From: Owenia fusiformis
Taxonomy: Eukaryota; Annelida; Polychaeta; Sabellida; Oweniidae
Length of the DNA stretch: 64,000 nt
NCBI GenBank assembly: GCA_903813345.2
Contig: CAIIXF020000004.1
Location: 12,544,196-12,608,195, forward strand
Direction of reading: 5' to 3'
Part shown: positions 1 to 11,411 of the stretch, in pieces
How positions within the stretch are numbered: position 1 is the first letter of the stretch
How the letters are laid out: the number at the start of each line of letters is the position of its first letter
Notes under the pieces: model-generated
Told to the model about the DNA's origin: nothing
What the model saw: the letters and a program-made list of their open reading frames with translations, nothing else
Database searches by the model: none
Position numbers and translations under genes: made by a program

Positions 1-213
1 CTATAAGCATTGGTTATGTAGCAGACCAATATACACTTTTTACATAATCACTTCAATTGTGTAATAAAAGTTATTTTAAATGGCTTTATCTCAAATATTT
101 TCAGATGGCCTATAAGCATTGGTTATGTAGCAGACCAATATACACTTTTTACATAATCACTTCAATTGTGTATTAAAAGTTATTTTAAATGGCTTTATCT
201 CTAATATTTTCAG
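1..213 (+). repeat. 109-bp tandem duplication of intron end plus exon start
   Basis: The string TATAAGCATTGGTTATGTAG starts at 2, 111 and 220, a period of 109. Each unit carries a pyrimidine-rich tract, ATTTTCAG and then ATGGC(C/G)TATAAG, so the acceptor and first codons of the NALF exon at 214 are duplicated upstream. In the two upstream copies the coding match stops after about ten codons and runs into the unit's intronic part, with a stop codon soon after. The copies are nearly identical, so the duplication looks recent. It begins at the window edge and may extend further left. Confidence 0.9.
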
Positions 214-385
214 ATGGCGTATAAGCATTGGTTATGTAGCAGACACATTGACTCTATCCACATTAACAATGAGCGCTATGTTCCATGTGATATGGATCAC
301 TGCGAACGTGTTGAGGAAGCATGCCCGTATTTACTACCTACAAGCGATGGCCAATACGCTGGTGAACCAGGGTTCCTATGCAGAG
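214..385 (+). CDS. NALF: NALF/FAM155-family protein, penultimate exon
   Basis: This exon codes for part of the conserved Cys-rich domain of the NALCN-channel auxiliary factor family (vertebrate NALF1/2 = FAM155A/B, nematode NLF-1, related to fungal Mid1). These proteins help the sodium-leak channel fold, leave the ER and reach the membrane. The exon starts directly after TATTTTCAG and ends at AGAG|GTATTG, leaving one base of a split codon. Its 57 codons contain AYKHWLCS, a YVPC block, VEEACPYLLP and YAGEPGFLC. In order these match the family blocks YKAWLCS, WVPC, CPFILP and YGGLPGFIC. The Cys spacing is what convinces me. Upstream exons lie outside the window. The initial ATG is probably an internal Met, because the family's domain extends further upstream. 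Confidence 0.85.
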
Positions 386-702
386 GTATTGTACATGTTT
401 ATTGTCTATTGTATATGCTTATTGTACATGTTTATTGACTATTTTGGATGCTAATTGATTTCATATTATCTACCTAAAAAGGTATAAAAATATTGTCAGC
501 TTGATCTGAGCATGCTGGGTAGACACTTGCACCACATAATTCTTGATAGTGCCAATAAGTGAATAAGTTTTGGGCATTCTGGGTAAAATACATGGCAGCC
601 ATTTTGGTCTTCAAAATGCGATATTTATCACTGTGTAGCTGTTTTTGTTTATAATATTTGAATTAAAATATATTAAGATGAAGTTGTTTCGTCTTTTTCC
701 AG
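386..702 (+). repeat. NALF intron with a dispersed-repeat fragment
   Basis: This 317-base intron has donor GTATTG and acceptor TTTTTCCAG. Its middle (about 500-640) holds GCATGCTGGGTAGA, a GCATTCTGGGTAAAATAC copy and GCGATATTTATCACTGTG. These mark the same dispersed repeat family found at about 11.2, 44.3-45.8 and 56.9 kb. Confidence 0.6.
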
Positions 703-950
703 ATGAAGAAATCTTAACATCCTCGAGTAATGATCAACAAAAGTGTTTCAAATTTTGCTATTTTAACGACTCTCAAACTGACTACGGGAATGACAATGAA
801 AAAAACAGATGCCTCATGGACCCACAAACCTCTAGCTCTTCATCCAATCACAACACAGAATCATCATCACGTCATAAACTCTTAGCTCACCTTGCCCTCG
901 TGTGGCTTATATGTACGTTTTTACCAAATATGGTCATAGGATTAACATAG
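703..950 (+). CDS. NALF: NALF/FAM155-family protein, C-terminal exon
   Basis: The exon begins after GTCTTTTTCCAG. Its first two bases AT join the G at 385 to make an Asp codon, so frame is kept across the intron. It encodes 81 complete residues and a TAG stop. A KCFKFCYF Cys cluster lies near the start, at the place of the KCC motif after GFICTG in vertebrate NALF1. A low-complexity Ser/Asn/His linker follows, and the last ~24 residues are hydrophobic (HLALVWLICTFLPNM), fitting the C-terminal membrane-associated segment of the family. The frame is clean and there is no sign of decay. Confidence 0.82.
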
Positions 951-1494
951 CATACCATATTTGGTAATAGGCAGTTTTTTATTGTTTATATCATTGGCAT
1001 CTGATTGGTGCATACAAATCACATGATCAAAGTATTAGAATCTTCATAAGCATTATACAAACATGGATGGAGGACCCCTTGAAATGTGAAAATAAGGAAC
1101 CCTTATTGTAAATTATGTGCAAAAATCAGTCAGATTTTGTGCCAGGGTATATGTCCTGGTGTTCCAGGTCCGCAGTAACTGTATATATTATGTAACATAT
1201 TCCACCATCGCATATAACCTCGCTGTACTATAGGAAATTTCCACTGAGGAGCAACGAGCATCGGAAATTTCCATCAGACCCTAGATGTTCATGCGGAAAA
1301 TTCCCATAAGTGCGATGAACCATGGAAAATCTTCCATTAAAAATTCCACATACAGGGAAAAATAATCTTAAATTTATGTTATAATTTAAATTCTGTTGCC
1401 AAAAATGGATGAACATAATGGTACCTTTCTTGTGTTCAACCTGCATTGTGCCAACTTGAGCTGCCAGTGTTGAGTAATCAATGTAGCACATTCA
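951..1494. other. NALF 3' flank, probable 3'UTR
   Basis: AT-rich sequence after the NALF stop with no coding signal. The nearest canonical AATAAA that I see on the plus strand is at 1856-1861, so the 3'UTR may run through the repeat at 1495-1800. This is inferred, not shown. Confidence 0.3.
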
Positions 1495-1800
1495 GAAGTC
1501 AATATTGAGTATTCATTATTGAGTAGCCAATTGTGAGTATTCAGAGTTGAGTATTCAAAGTTGAGTATATAGTGTTAAGTAGTCATTATTGAGTATTCAA
1601 TGTTGAAAAGCAAATTTTGAGTATGCTGTTTTCATTAGGTTCAATGTTGAGTATATAATATTGAGTTTTCAATATTGAGAAGTAAATTTGAGTTCACAGC
1701 ATTCTGTTTTAAGTATTTTGTATCCAGTGGTTGTTCAGTTTTGAATATTCAATATTGAGTAATCAGTGTTGAGTATTCAGTTTTGAGTATTCAACAACAT
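1495..1800. repeat. Degenerate TTGAGTATTCA repeat
   Basis: Imperfect units of roughly 12-24 bases (TTGAGTATTCAATGTTGAGT and variants) are repeated at least fifteen times. No coding frame is conserved. Confidence 0.75.
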
Positions 1801-2456
1801 GATTTTATGTGAGGAGGAAAGTGACTGTGAGAGGAGAAAATTACAATAAGGATTCAATAAATTCAACAATGGAGTATTCAGCTATGGACACACATGGACC
1901 AGCATCAAACATGGATACTTCAAACATGGATTACAATTTGTTAATGGAGCACTGTAAATTCTTCCAAAGTATTTTAACATTGTCGTACAGAAGAAATTTA
2001 ATCTTCAGTCATCACGTTTTGAAAAACAGATAATAGAGTGGAAAGTTCTAATGGAAATGAGTGAGATGGAATTAGAAACTGAAATGCCTGGAAATACAGA
2101 TGTAGCATCCGATTCTAGAGAGAACTTAATGTGCATAGCTTGAGATGGGATTTCTGGATATTTAAGAAGCAACAATGTATGGGAAGTTTAAAATGTTATT
2201 AACAAAATAGGCATTATGTTTCCTATACTTTTAATTCTTTAGGTTTTAATATCTGAAACATTTGAGGTATCTGATCATATGGACTTTGTTGAAATTTCAT
2301 GACAAGGAAAAGCCCAGATTACATGTACATGAATTGTCAAATGCACCCTTATAGTCTCGTTTCTATTCTTTGGAGCACATTTGATTTATTATTGTTGATA
2401 AGAGACACTGTATGGCATTTGTTATGTCATGATTTCACTGTGGAAAAAATGTTACA
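1801..2456. other. No recognisable feature
   Basis: AT-rich sequence with only short open frames and no splice-bounded homology. The AATAAA at 1856 is the only signal I would note. Confidence 0.4.
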
Positions 2457-3155
2457 GTTGTCTTGATATCACAGTGGTCATGATGTCACAGTGGTCATCA
2501 CTTCAGAGTGGTCAGGATGTCACACTGGTCAAGATACCTTTATGGGCAGAATGTCATTGTTCCTGATGTCACAGTGGCCATGATGTCACAGTGGTCCTCA
2601 TTTCACAGTTGTCATCATGTCACAGTTGTCGGGATGTCACAGTGGTCATGATGTCAAAGTGGCCGTCATGTCACAGTGTCCATAATGTCTAAATGGTCAT
2701 GATGTCAAGATGGTAAAGATGATATAGTTGCAATGATGGCTCAGTAGTAATGATGTCAAAGTCACAGTGGTCATGATGTGACAGAAGTCAGTATGTCACA
2801 GTGGTCATTATGTCACAGAGGTCATCATGTCACAGTGCTCATTGTGTCACAGTGGTTATTATGTCACAGTTGCCAGGATGTCACAGTAGTCAAGATGCCT
2901 TGGTGGCCACAATGTCACTGTGGTCCTGATGTCACAGTGGTCATCATGTCACAGTGATCACCATGTCACAGTGTCCATGATGCCTCAATGGTCATGATGT
3001 CAAATTCGTAAAGATGATATAGTGGCAATGATGGCTTAGTAGTCATGATGTCAACGTCACAGTGGTCATGATGTTACAGTGGTCATTATGTCACAGTGGT
3101 CAGAATGTCATAATGGTCATTATGTCACAATGGTCAAGATTTCACTGTGGTAATT
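2457..3155. repeat. Degenerate ~16-bp ATGTCACAGTGGTC minisatellite
   Basis: About forty imperfect copies of GATGTCACAGTGGTCA. A higher-order repeat is visible: the stretch with AAGATGATATAGTGGCAATG occurs twice, near 2715 and 3010, so a block of about 295 bases seems to have been duplicated. Confidence 0.85.
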
Positions 3156-3172
3156 ATTAGACCTGATATAAG

Positions 3173-4024
3173 ACACCCTATGCAGACAGAGCCTGTGGGA
3201 AATATTGGGTGCGGCGCAAATGAGCGGAGGGTGCGGAGCTAACGGTCATTTTTGAATTTAAAATTGGGATATTTCTGAAACTAAGCCGTTTTGGGACTTC
3301 AAATATACCAAGATATGTGTATTTGACACCAAATATCAATAAAATTGTGAAAATAGTAGTGCAATTCATTTTATAGCGACGCAGTATGCCTTAAACATTT
3401 CTCAGACCTATATATTTTGAGACTATCCTTTTAATACTGCGTCCCCAGCATTCATAAAAAATGGTGTTCAAGATACACTACCCATGCAAATTATTTTTGC
3501 ATCTTGAAAGTCAGGCAGTATCTGTGTGATTTTATAAAAATTCGGAAATGTTCTTCAGATATGAGCCCCCTCTAAATATTGGGTGCGGAGCTACGTTTAT
3601 GGAGCTGCTCCGCACCCAATATTTAGAGGGGGCTCATATCTGAAAAAATTTCCGAATTTTTATAAAATCACACAGATACTGCCTGGCTTCCAAGATGCAA
3701 AAATAATTTGTATAGATAGTGCACCTTGAACACCATTTTTTATGAATGCTGGGGACTCAGTATTAAAAGGATAATTTCAAAATATATAGGTCTGGGAAAG
3801 GTTTAAGGCACACTGCGTCGCTATAGAATGAATTGCGCTACTATTTTCACAATTGTATTGATATTTGGTGTCAAATACACATATCTTGGTATATTTGAAG
3901 TCCCAAAACGGCTTAGTTTCAGAAATATCCCAAATTTAAATTCAAAAATAACCGTTAGCTCCGCACCCTCCGCTCATTTGCTCCGCACCCAATATTTCCC
4001 ACAGGCTCTGTCTGCATAGGGTGT
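3173..4024. mobile_element. Foldback element, two ~415-bp inverted arms
   Basis: The left arm starts ACACCCTATGCAGACAGAGC and the right arm ends with its exact reverse complement, finishing AGGGTGT. The arms meet near 3590-3610 around a short spacer (TACGTTTATGGA). Because the arms are so alike, the same 63-codon frame can be read outward on opposite strands at 3178-3369 and 3828-4019. The repeated GGGTGCGGAGC/GCTCCGCACCC motif occurs within the arms. A 3-base AAG may flank both ends. There is no transposase, so this is a non-autonomous foldback/MITE-type insertion. Confidence 0.85.
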
Positions 4025-4446
4025 AAGAGAAAGAATAAAAAATAATTGTGTTACATTTTATGTAAGTATGTTTAACATACATGAATTGTGGTCACAGCTT
4101 AACTTTATTGAACAATTAAGTTACTAAATAAAATGTGTCAAAAAGAAACTGTACTGTACCCCCCCCCCCCCCCCTTACAATTGTCTTAATACTCATCACC
4201 AGATTTAGCCATATGTTGACTTTCGCAAAATTTTGATAAGATCACTCACCCAAATCTTCACATCAACATGATTTTGAGTGAGGCAAATTTTACCTTGGCC
4301 AGCTATTTGATTGAGGCAAATATTATTTTTGCTATTTGATTGAGGCAAACAGTGAGATGCTGTTCTTACAAAGGATAACTGAGTGCCCTGTTTTCATAAA
4401 TATAAATTACATTAGCAGATAAGAGAAATCAGAGAGAAATTGTATG

Positions 4447-4735
4447 GAGTAAAGCATACCCTTATATGGAGTAAGCATGTCCATATATGGAATAAGCATT
4501 CCTTATATGGAATAAGCATGCCCTTATAGTGAATAAGTGTCCCCTAAATGAAATAAGCATGTCCTTATATAGCAAAGTATATCCTGATATGGAGAAGGTC
4601 TGTCATATATGGAATTAACATGTCCTTATATTGGAAAAACATGCCCATATATGGATAGTATACCCATATAAGGAATAAGCATACTATACTCATTGTGGAG
4701 TTAAACACATCTAGTTATGGAATAAGCATGTCTAT
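4447..4735. repeat. Degenerate CCTTATATGGAATAAGCATG repeat
   Basis: Roughly twelve imperfect 20-27-bp units built on TATATGGAATAAGCATGTCC. A poly-C run of about 14 bases lies upstream at 4160-4174. Confidence 0.7.
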
Positions 4736-5018
4736 ATAAATATAGTCCAGCAAAACAGGCTGCAATTCATGGTGACGAGGTTCCAATTCATGGTGACGAG
4801 GCTTCCAAATTAGGACATTTATGGCCCTAAAAACACTCAGTTATGATGTTATTGTTTTACTTAAGTGAGCTTGTGTTATGATGCAGATTGTTTTGAAATG
4901 TCATTATGCGCAAATGAAGTTTGACGAACTGTATGATATTCAGTATGTTATTGATCATATGTGAAAAATAAGGAAAATATATTATTTGTTAAAAAGTATT
5001 TCAAAACCTCATTTTTAT

Positions 5019-5135
5019 GTCACCATCACAAGTTATAGTCTCCAGCTTTTTTGTGGGTGGTTTTGTGGGTGGTTTTTGTTTGGTGTTCGGCATCTGTAAC
5101 AAATGTTTGGTGGTGACATGTTGCATGTTAATGCT
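5019..5135 (+). mobile_element. GTCACCAC MITE family, copy 1
   Basis: Starts TATGTCACCATCACAAG, carries the family core GTCTCCAGCTTTTTTGTGGG and GGTGTTCGGCATCTGTAACA, and ends GGTGGTGACATG. The ends are inverted repeats (TGTCACCAC/GTGGTGACA). The same element recurs at 11.4, 26.7, 32.0, 35.3 and 37.6 kb. Confidence 0.7.
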
Positions 5136-5802
5136 ACATGAGTATTAGATCTATTATTTTTTCTAAGTGACTAACTATTTGCAAATGTTGAATGTACATA
5201 ATATATGTACATGTTCAGCTTATGTACAGAAAAAATAATTGTTTAAACTACATCCAGATGCAGTGTCAAAAATTAAACGTAGAAAAATTGAATAAATTCA
5301 AATTTTCCTTCTTTGTCATCTCGGAGACATCTCGTATTGAATATTGAATGTCAAAAGTTAAATGTACAAACGTGATTTGTCCTATATGCCTAATGGCGTT
5401 GTGGTGACATTTTGAAATCATTTGCTATTGCTATTTTTGTTCCCAAAGTTATTTGTATGCAAATGAGGCGAATCAAAATTGTGGCAGAAGTTGCGTCTTG
5501 TGTACCAATATTCATGTTTGGCAGAAATATGTAATCGCAATGCATGTATGAATATTATTAAGTTAAGCTCAAGGGTGTTATATACCTTAGCCTAAGAAAT
5601 GTAAATGTGTTAGGCCAGGTAAATAAATCTTTGTTTCTGGTCACTACATGCAGTATCGTAACAACATATTTAAAAAAGAGTCGAAATGGCTTGGATTCTC
5701 TAAATGTTATTGATTTTATTGTATAAAGGCAGAATCAGATCTATAAAGGGTGAAAATTGCAAGCAATATGTATTGTACAATTGATCTACCAATGTATTCC
5801 TT

Positions 5803-6356
5803 ACAATCTCAAATATAATATCTACCAAAAAATCCACAATATGTTGATCAATTGGTGAAGATATTTAAGATTCAATTTGCAAAAATGGGGGAGGAATATC
5901 TTCCAAAAGATCCACAATAAGTTATCTATTGGTGAAGTTATTTGAGATTTAATTTGCAAAAATGGGGGAAGAATATCTTTCAAAAGATCCACAATAAGTT
6001 ATCTATTGGTGAAGTTATTTAAGATTTAATTTGCAAAAATGGGGGAAGAATATCTTCCAAAAGATCCACAATAAGTTATCAATTGGTGAAGTTATTTAAG
6101 ATTTAATTTGCAAAAATGGGGGAGGAATATCTTTCAAAAGATCCACAATAAGTTATCTATTGGTGAAGTTATTTAAGATTTAATTTGCAAAAATGGGGGA
6201 AGAATATCTTCCAAAAGATCCACAATAAGTTATCAATTGGTGAAGTTATTTAAGATTTAATTTGCAAAAATGGGGGAAAAATATCTCCCAAAAAATCCAC
6301 AATAAGTTATCTATTGGTGAAGTTATTAAGATTCAAATTGCAAAAATGGGGGAAGA
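5803..6356. repeat. 77-bp tandem repeat, about 7 copies
   Basis: The marker GCAAAAATGGGGG starts at 5879, 5956, 6033, 6110, 6187, 6264 and 6340, so the period is 77 (last 76). Units also share GATCCACAATAAGTTATC. Units alternate between CTATTGGTG and CAATTGGTG forms, suggesting growth by two-unit blocks. Confidence 0.92.
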
Positions 6357-7430
6357 ATGTTGAAATTCTCCCAAATGATAAAAATGGTAACTGTTTCATA
6401 AACAAATGAATGCATTATTGTAAAAATCGTTAGTTTTCCTCAAATAAAGTTTACACTTTGAGTATTTTTAGAAAATAGACATAACAAGCCCAAATTATTC
6501 TTAAATTGAAACAATTTTTGTCAAGACCAAGATAATGATAATGATGGAGTTACTTACTAGATCTGATTCTGCCTTTAATTTATAGAAGTGGAATAACATA
6601 GACATTCTATCTCTGTAATGTACACTACACCCCCTCCCCCTAAAAGTTAAGCAAACACCAAAGCTCAATGTCTAATTGACAAAGTTTTTAGGCTTGTTTA
6701 CGTTTAGCTTCTTTGGAAAATTCATCTTTTTTTATGGATTGCCTTCATTCAATCGAAGAATGAATAAAAAAAATTCAAATTAAAAAAAAATTATCAAGCT
6801 CTCCAACGGAAGGGTAGGGCAAGGTTGATACATGTTTGGAGGGGAGAGGTGTGTATCTATATATCCTATACCTTTTAGAGGTTCAAGAAAAATATCCTAA
6901 ATCTTTTGTACTTGCATTCTTATAGCTATTTTGAAGGAAGTGTTATTTTTAGAAGTTTAAAAAATATAAGGCGATGTTATAGAACAACTGTGCTGCCATC
7001 TATCAATCATTACATTCTCTGATAATCATAAACCTCTATAATTCTTTTATTGTTTGTTAATTTTAGCTCAGATGAGAATGAGAGGGGAAAGATTATGGAT
7101 AGAAAATTGTGTGATTTTGAGATGAACTGTCTGATTATTGATGGGCATCATTTTACAATTATTGTTAACCATATTCCTCGCTAATTCCACTCTTTTCCGC
7201 TCTATTTTTGTGTTTTAAAACATGACCACTATTAAATGTCACTATGTTGCCATGGTAATAATTGTATGTCAGTTGTTGCAAATGAATAAACCATAACAAA
7301 CCGTGGCAACCAAATTAAGAAACCATAGCAACCATTTAACAAATCATAGCAACCAATTAACAAACCATGGCAATCACATTTCATTTAATTAAGGTAAAGT
7401 GGTTCAATGTCTTACTCTCATCCTAAAATA
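6357..7430. other. No gene seen; dispersed-repeat fragments
   Basis: AT-rich sequence. A short piece at about 7170-7240 (CGCTAATTCCACTCTTTTCC) is shared with 19.47 and 20.84 kb and, in reverse, with 43-56 kb. CCATAGCAACCA-type motifs are repeated at 7280-7375. No supported coding region. Confidence 0.4.
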
Positions 7431-7535
7431 CAGTAAAACTTGTAGAAGTGGAGCAACTGTAGTTCCTCTATAAGTGTTCCACTTGGCAGCTGTTGCACTC
7501 GGCAGCTGTTCCACTTGGCAGAATGACCTGTGAAT
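7431..7535. mobile_element. Pogo/Tigger-like MITE fragment
   Basis: Begins CAGTAAAACTTGTAGAAGTG and contains repeated GTTCCACTTGGCAGCTGTT. The same design (CAGTAAAACCT end, repeated GTTCCACTT) is complete at 18971 and 50072. The other end is not clear here, so it is probably truncated. Confidence 0.5.
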
Positions 7536-7712
7536 TTTAGCATTAAAAAGACTTTGATGCAATTCTTATTGTAAAGACTGTAAGATGGCGCAAGCAAAAT
7601 AATCACCCTTTAAATGTCCTCTGGGGTGCATGCACCTCATTCTTTTTCAAGGTTCATTATAAACTGATATTATGTTTCATATAAAGTCTATTGACAGATT
7701 GATGGTGCTAAG

Positions 7713-8319
7713 TTACAGGTCATTATGAGATCATTTATGTCACGGTTACAGGTCATTATGAGATCATTAATGTCACGGTTACAGGTCATTATGAGATCAT
7801 TAATGTCACAGTTACAGGTCATTATGAGATCATTAATGTCACAGTAACAGGTCATTATGAGATCATTAATGTCACAGTTACAGGTCATTATGAGATCATT
7901 AATGTCACAGTTACAGGTCATTATGAGACCATTAATGTCACAGTTACAGGTCATTATGAGCTCATTAATGTCACAGTTACAGGTCATTATGAGATCATTA
8001 ATGTCACAGTTACAGGTCATTATGAGATCATTAATGTCACAGTTACAGGTCATTATGAGATCATTAATGTCACAGTAACAGGTCATTATGAGATCATTAA
8101 TGTCACAGTTACAGGTCATTATGAGATCATTAATGTCACAGTTACAGGTCATTATGAGATCATTAATGTCACAGTAACAGGTCATTATGAGATCATTAAT
8201 GTCACAGTTACAGGTCATTATGAGATCATTAATGTCACAGTAACAGGTCATTATGAGATCATTAATGTCACAGTTACAGGTCATTATGAGATCATTAATG
8301 TCACAGTTACAGGTCATTA
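7713..8319. repeat. 33-bp minisatellite, about 18 copies
   Basis: The unit TTACAGGTCATTATGAGATC followed by ATTAATGTCACAG (33 bases) is repeated with few substitutions. Because 33 is a multiple of 3 and the unit lacks stops in some frames, long frames open on both strands, including an 11-residue repeat (MTCNCDINDLI) on the minus strand. I treat these as by-products of the repeat, not genes. Confidence 0.95.
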
Positions 8320-9126
8320 ATGTAGAGGTTACTAGTAAGTCTTTAAGATGAAGAGGTTGATGTCAGATATGACTACACTGTACAATGTAAATGTAAACCA
8401 CATATTTTAAGTCAAAGATACACCCCCTACATAAGTATGGAAATAAAAAGTCTCCACTGGATCACATGTTAAAACCTGTCCATGTGTTAATCTCCTTAGT
8501 GGGTTGTTCAGTCATCATGATAAACCATGGCATCTCATTTCTTATGAGTATGGAGAAACAAAAAGATTCTGCGAGTATCAGAATGTTTGTCAGTTATGAT
8601 GTTCATAATTCATAGATGTGAACAAATATGTTGAAATCAGCGAACATAAATAACCATGAGCAAGTGATCAGAAAGTTCTAGTTCTAGTTTCCAAACTTTT
8701 GGAGGGGAGTGTATATTCAACAAAAACGCTACACACTAGTTCAACATAAGGGAAACCAAGGTTGCTTCATGCTTTTGTTTGAGGCAACATCTCTAGTTTT
8801 GCATTTAGTTCTACATTGAGGATATTTCAGTTAGTGGGTAGGTTGGAAAATGTTTTATTGACTTGAAAATATGATAGAATTTTTAGGGGGTCATACATAG
8901 ATTAGGATATCTGGGAGCCTATGAGGCTGTATTCTCTAATGCAACTATCGGCTACTGGCTGCCAGATTGCTCGTTATTCCACCTCAAAAATGATGAGTTT
9001 AATTTATGCAAAATACCGGCAGCCAGTATTTATATTCGTAAATGGGAGTGGATTGCAACAAACCGAGGCTTATCCTTTAGGAGACAATGGGTACGGTTGA
9101 TGTGGTTCTATCACACCTCACCAATG
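8320..9126. other. No recognisable feature
   Basis: Unique-looking AT-rich sequence with no supported exon or terminal-repeat pair. Confidence 0.4.
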
Positions 9127-9497
9127 TTAAAGGGGCAACAAGGCCTGTAGAGAGAAAAATTGAAATATTTTACTTTTTCTGAACTATAAGGGCAACATTT
9201 GGCTTAACATCTTCTTTGACATACCTATTTTCTTAAATATATGGATAAACTATCAATTTCAGCATTAAGAAGTGTAAATTCAGTTCAAAGGTTCTATAGA
9301 GGGAATCCCACTTATAGATTTTTAAGATTCACCATGTTTCAAGAGGAATATCAGCTGAAATAATGTTCACCCAGGGGGTTTCTTTGGAAATAATAAAATT
9401 ATATGTCAGTCTTGAGAAATAACCAAACTTTAAATATATTTTGACACTTGTCCATGATCGTTGAATGGCCCCTCTGCACTCATTGTTGCACCTTTAA
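9127..9497. mobile_element. TTAA-flanked MITE (~370 bp)
   Basis: The left end is TTAAAGGGGCAACAAGG and the right end is CATTGTTGCACCTTTAA. Reverse-complemented, the right end reads TTAAAGGTGCAACAATG. The TTAA may be the target duplication, as in piggyBac- or Kolobok-type transposons. No coding capacity. Confidence 0.65.
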
Positions 9498-9719
9498 GAA
9501 AATTCCATATCAAAAATAGTCTGTTCCATTTCATAAGAGTGATTTATCCTTCCACGTAGAATCTAGTGCTAGCCTTCGAGATGTTCCATAGCATATTGAT
9601 TCCTATTGGTCACAAAGTTGACATTTTTACCCAAAAAAATTCAGTTTTGCTTTTTGTATTCTGTACTATTTTTCATTGAATTGATCAGGTTTCCTGTGAT
9701 CAGTGTGTTAGAACTCTTT

Positions 9720-10430
9720 TAAAGTGTACTTGTATTCATTATGTATTATTAAGTGTACTTGTGTGCATTAAAATGTTCTGGTGTGCATTTAAGTACATTG
9801 GTTTGCATTGTTGTACATCATAGGTGTACATTAAAGTACATTAGTGTACTATTAAGGTACCTTGGTGTGAATTTAAGTACATTGGTATGCATTTAAGTAT
9901 AGTGATATGTAATACAATACATTTACATATACTGGTATTCATGAAAGTACATTTGTGTGAATTTATGTACATTGGTACATGTATGTATTAAAGTATATTG
10001 ATATGCATTCAAGTACATTGGCATATACTGGTGTGCATTAAAGTACATTGGTATGCATTTAAGTACGTTGGTATATACTAGTGTGCATTAAAGTACATTG
10101 GTGTGATTTTAAGTACATTGGTATGCATTTAAGTACATTGGTATATACTGGTGTGCATTAAAGTATGTTGGTGTGAATTTAAGTACATTGGTATGCATTT
10201 AAGTACATTGGCATATACTGGTGTGCATTAAAGTACATTGGTATATACTGGTGTGCATGAAAGTAAAGTGTTTCACATTAGCATGTATAAGTGTACATGA
10301 AAGCACAATGGCACATTGGTGTATATTTCAAAATATTGTTTTAATATGAAATATATTGTACATCATTGAAGTATATTGGTGTGCAATTGAATACATTGGT
10401 GTGCATTAAAGTGCATTGGTGTGCAGTGAA
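9720..10430. repeat. ~20-bp AAGTACATTGGTGTGCATTT repeat
   Basis: Thirty or more imperfect units of AAGTACATTGGTATGCATTT. A higher-order unit adding ATATACTGGTGTGCATTA recurs between 10020 and 10260. AT-rich unannotated sequence follows to about 10660. Confidence 0.88.
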
Positions 10431-10669
10431 CTGTTATATATACATAGAGGTTATGTATTATAAATAATTTTATATGAATTGTTTATTTATTAATTAATTA
10501 ACTAAATTATAGTCTATTATAGTTTTCATAAATTATGAAGTATTTCATGTATGTATGAAAATGAATGTCAAATTCATTGATTATTAGTATAAAGGTCATC
10601 CATTGAGAAAATATACAGCATTTTGTTAAAATTATTCTTTTCTTCTTTATTACATCTAAGCTCAGTACT

Positions 10670-11140
10670 TCCAGGCCCGTAGCAAGGATTTGCCAGGGGG
10701 GGGGTTCACTTTTTGAAAATTTCCAGGGGGGTTCACTTTTGACAATTTTGGTCCAAAATCACTTAAAATGTGTTCAGAATGATGAAAAACTGCATGATTA
10801 TGAAAGAATATTTGACCAGGGGGGGGGAGTTCGCTGAAACCCATCCAACCCCTCTGGCTACAGGCCTGCTATCCCTCGACCAAACATTTTTATCCCGCTT
10901 TTTCAAAATGCCCTATTGTTGTCGTCTTATGTTGATGGGTGTGTGTGAGTATTTGTGGGTCTGGGTAGGTGCCACATAAACCTTGTCATCAAAATTCCAG
11001 GAAAACTGCTTATCCATTCAACTTGAAATTTGAAGAGACGCAATAGCATACTATCTTTCCGGGGGTTCACTCCACTAAACCTCTTAATACCTATGTGCCG
11101 CGCCAAAGACCCCCTTTTTGAGCATTTTAGAGTGAACCCC
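10670..11140. repeat. Dispersed CAGGGGGGTTCACTTTT repeat
   Basis: Contains CCAGGGGGGTTCACTTTTG, TTTGGTCCAAAATCACTTAA and repeated G tracts. The same sequence, in inverse orientation, lies at 56470-56640. The head GGCCCGTAGCAA also occurs at 23340. Confidence 0.65.
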
Positions 11141-11144
11141 CCTG

Positions 11145-11375
11145 GACTATTTTAGCTGATCAGGTTTTGGGCATGCTGGGTAAATTACTTTAAAATTCAA
11201 CAACAATTCATCCATTCAACTTGAAATGTGTCCAGATTATGTGTCCTGATTAGTTTTAGGGCATGGTAGCCATTTTGAATTTTTGATGAATATTATCAAA
11301 ATTAGGAGAAACACTTTATCTGTTGATCTTTTCCTCTTTCAAGTGCAATATTTATCACTGTTTCTTGTTAGACTT
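11145..11375. repeat. Dispersed GCATGCTGGGTAAATTAC repeat copy
   Basis: Contains GGGCATGCTGGGTAAATTAC, TTCAACTTGAAATGTGTCC and GTGCAATATTTATCACTGTT. It is the reverse complement of the family whose large member spans 44343-45808. Confidence 0.6.
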
Positions 11376-11411
11376 TCACCTATAATTAAGATTTCTCTTT
11401 TAGCTGTTTTA

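Noticed and set aside
3178-4019. Two 63-codon frames with similar peptides on opposite strands
   Set aside because: They are the two arms of the foldback element; the similarity comes from DNA symmetry, not from two genes.
7688-8317. 209-codon minus-strand frame of MTCNCDINDLI repeats
   Set aside because: It exactly coincides with the 33-bp minisatellite; the period is a multiple of three, so long frames arise on both strands. No start context, splice sites or homology.
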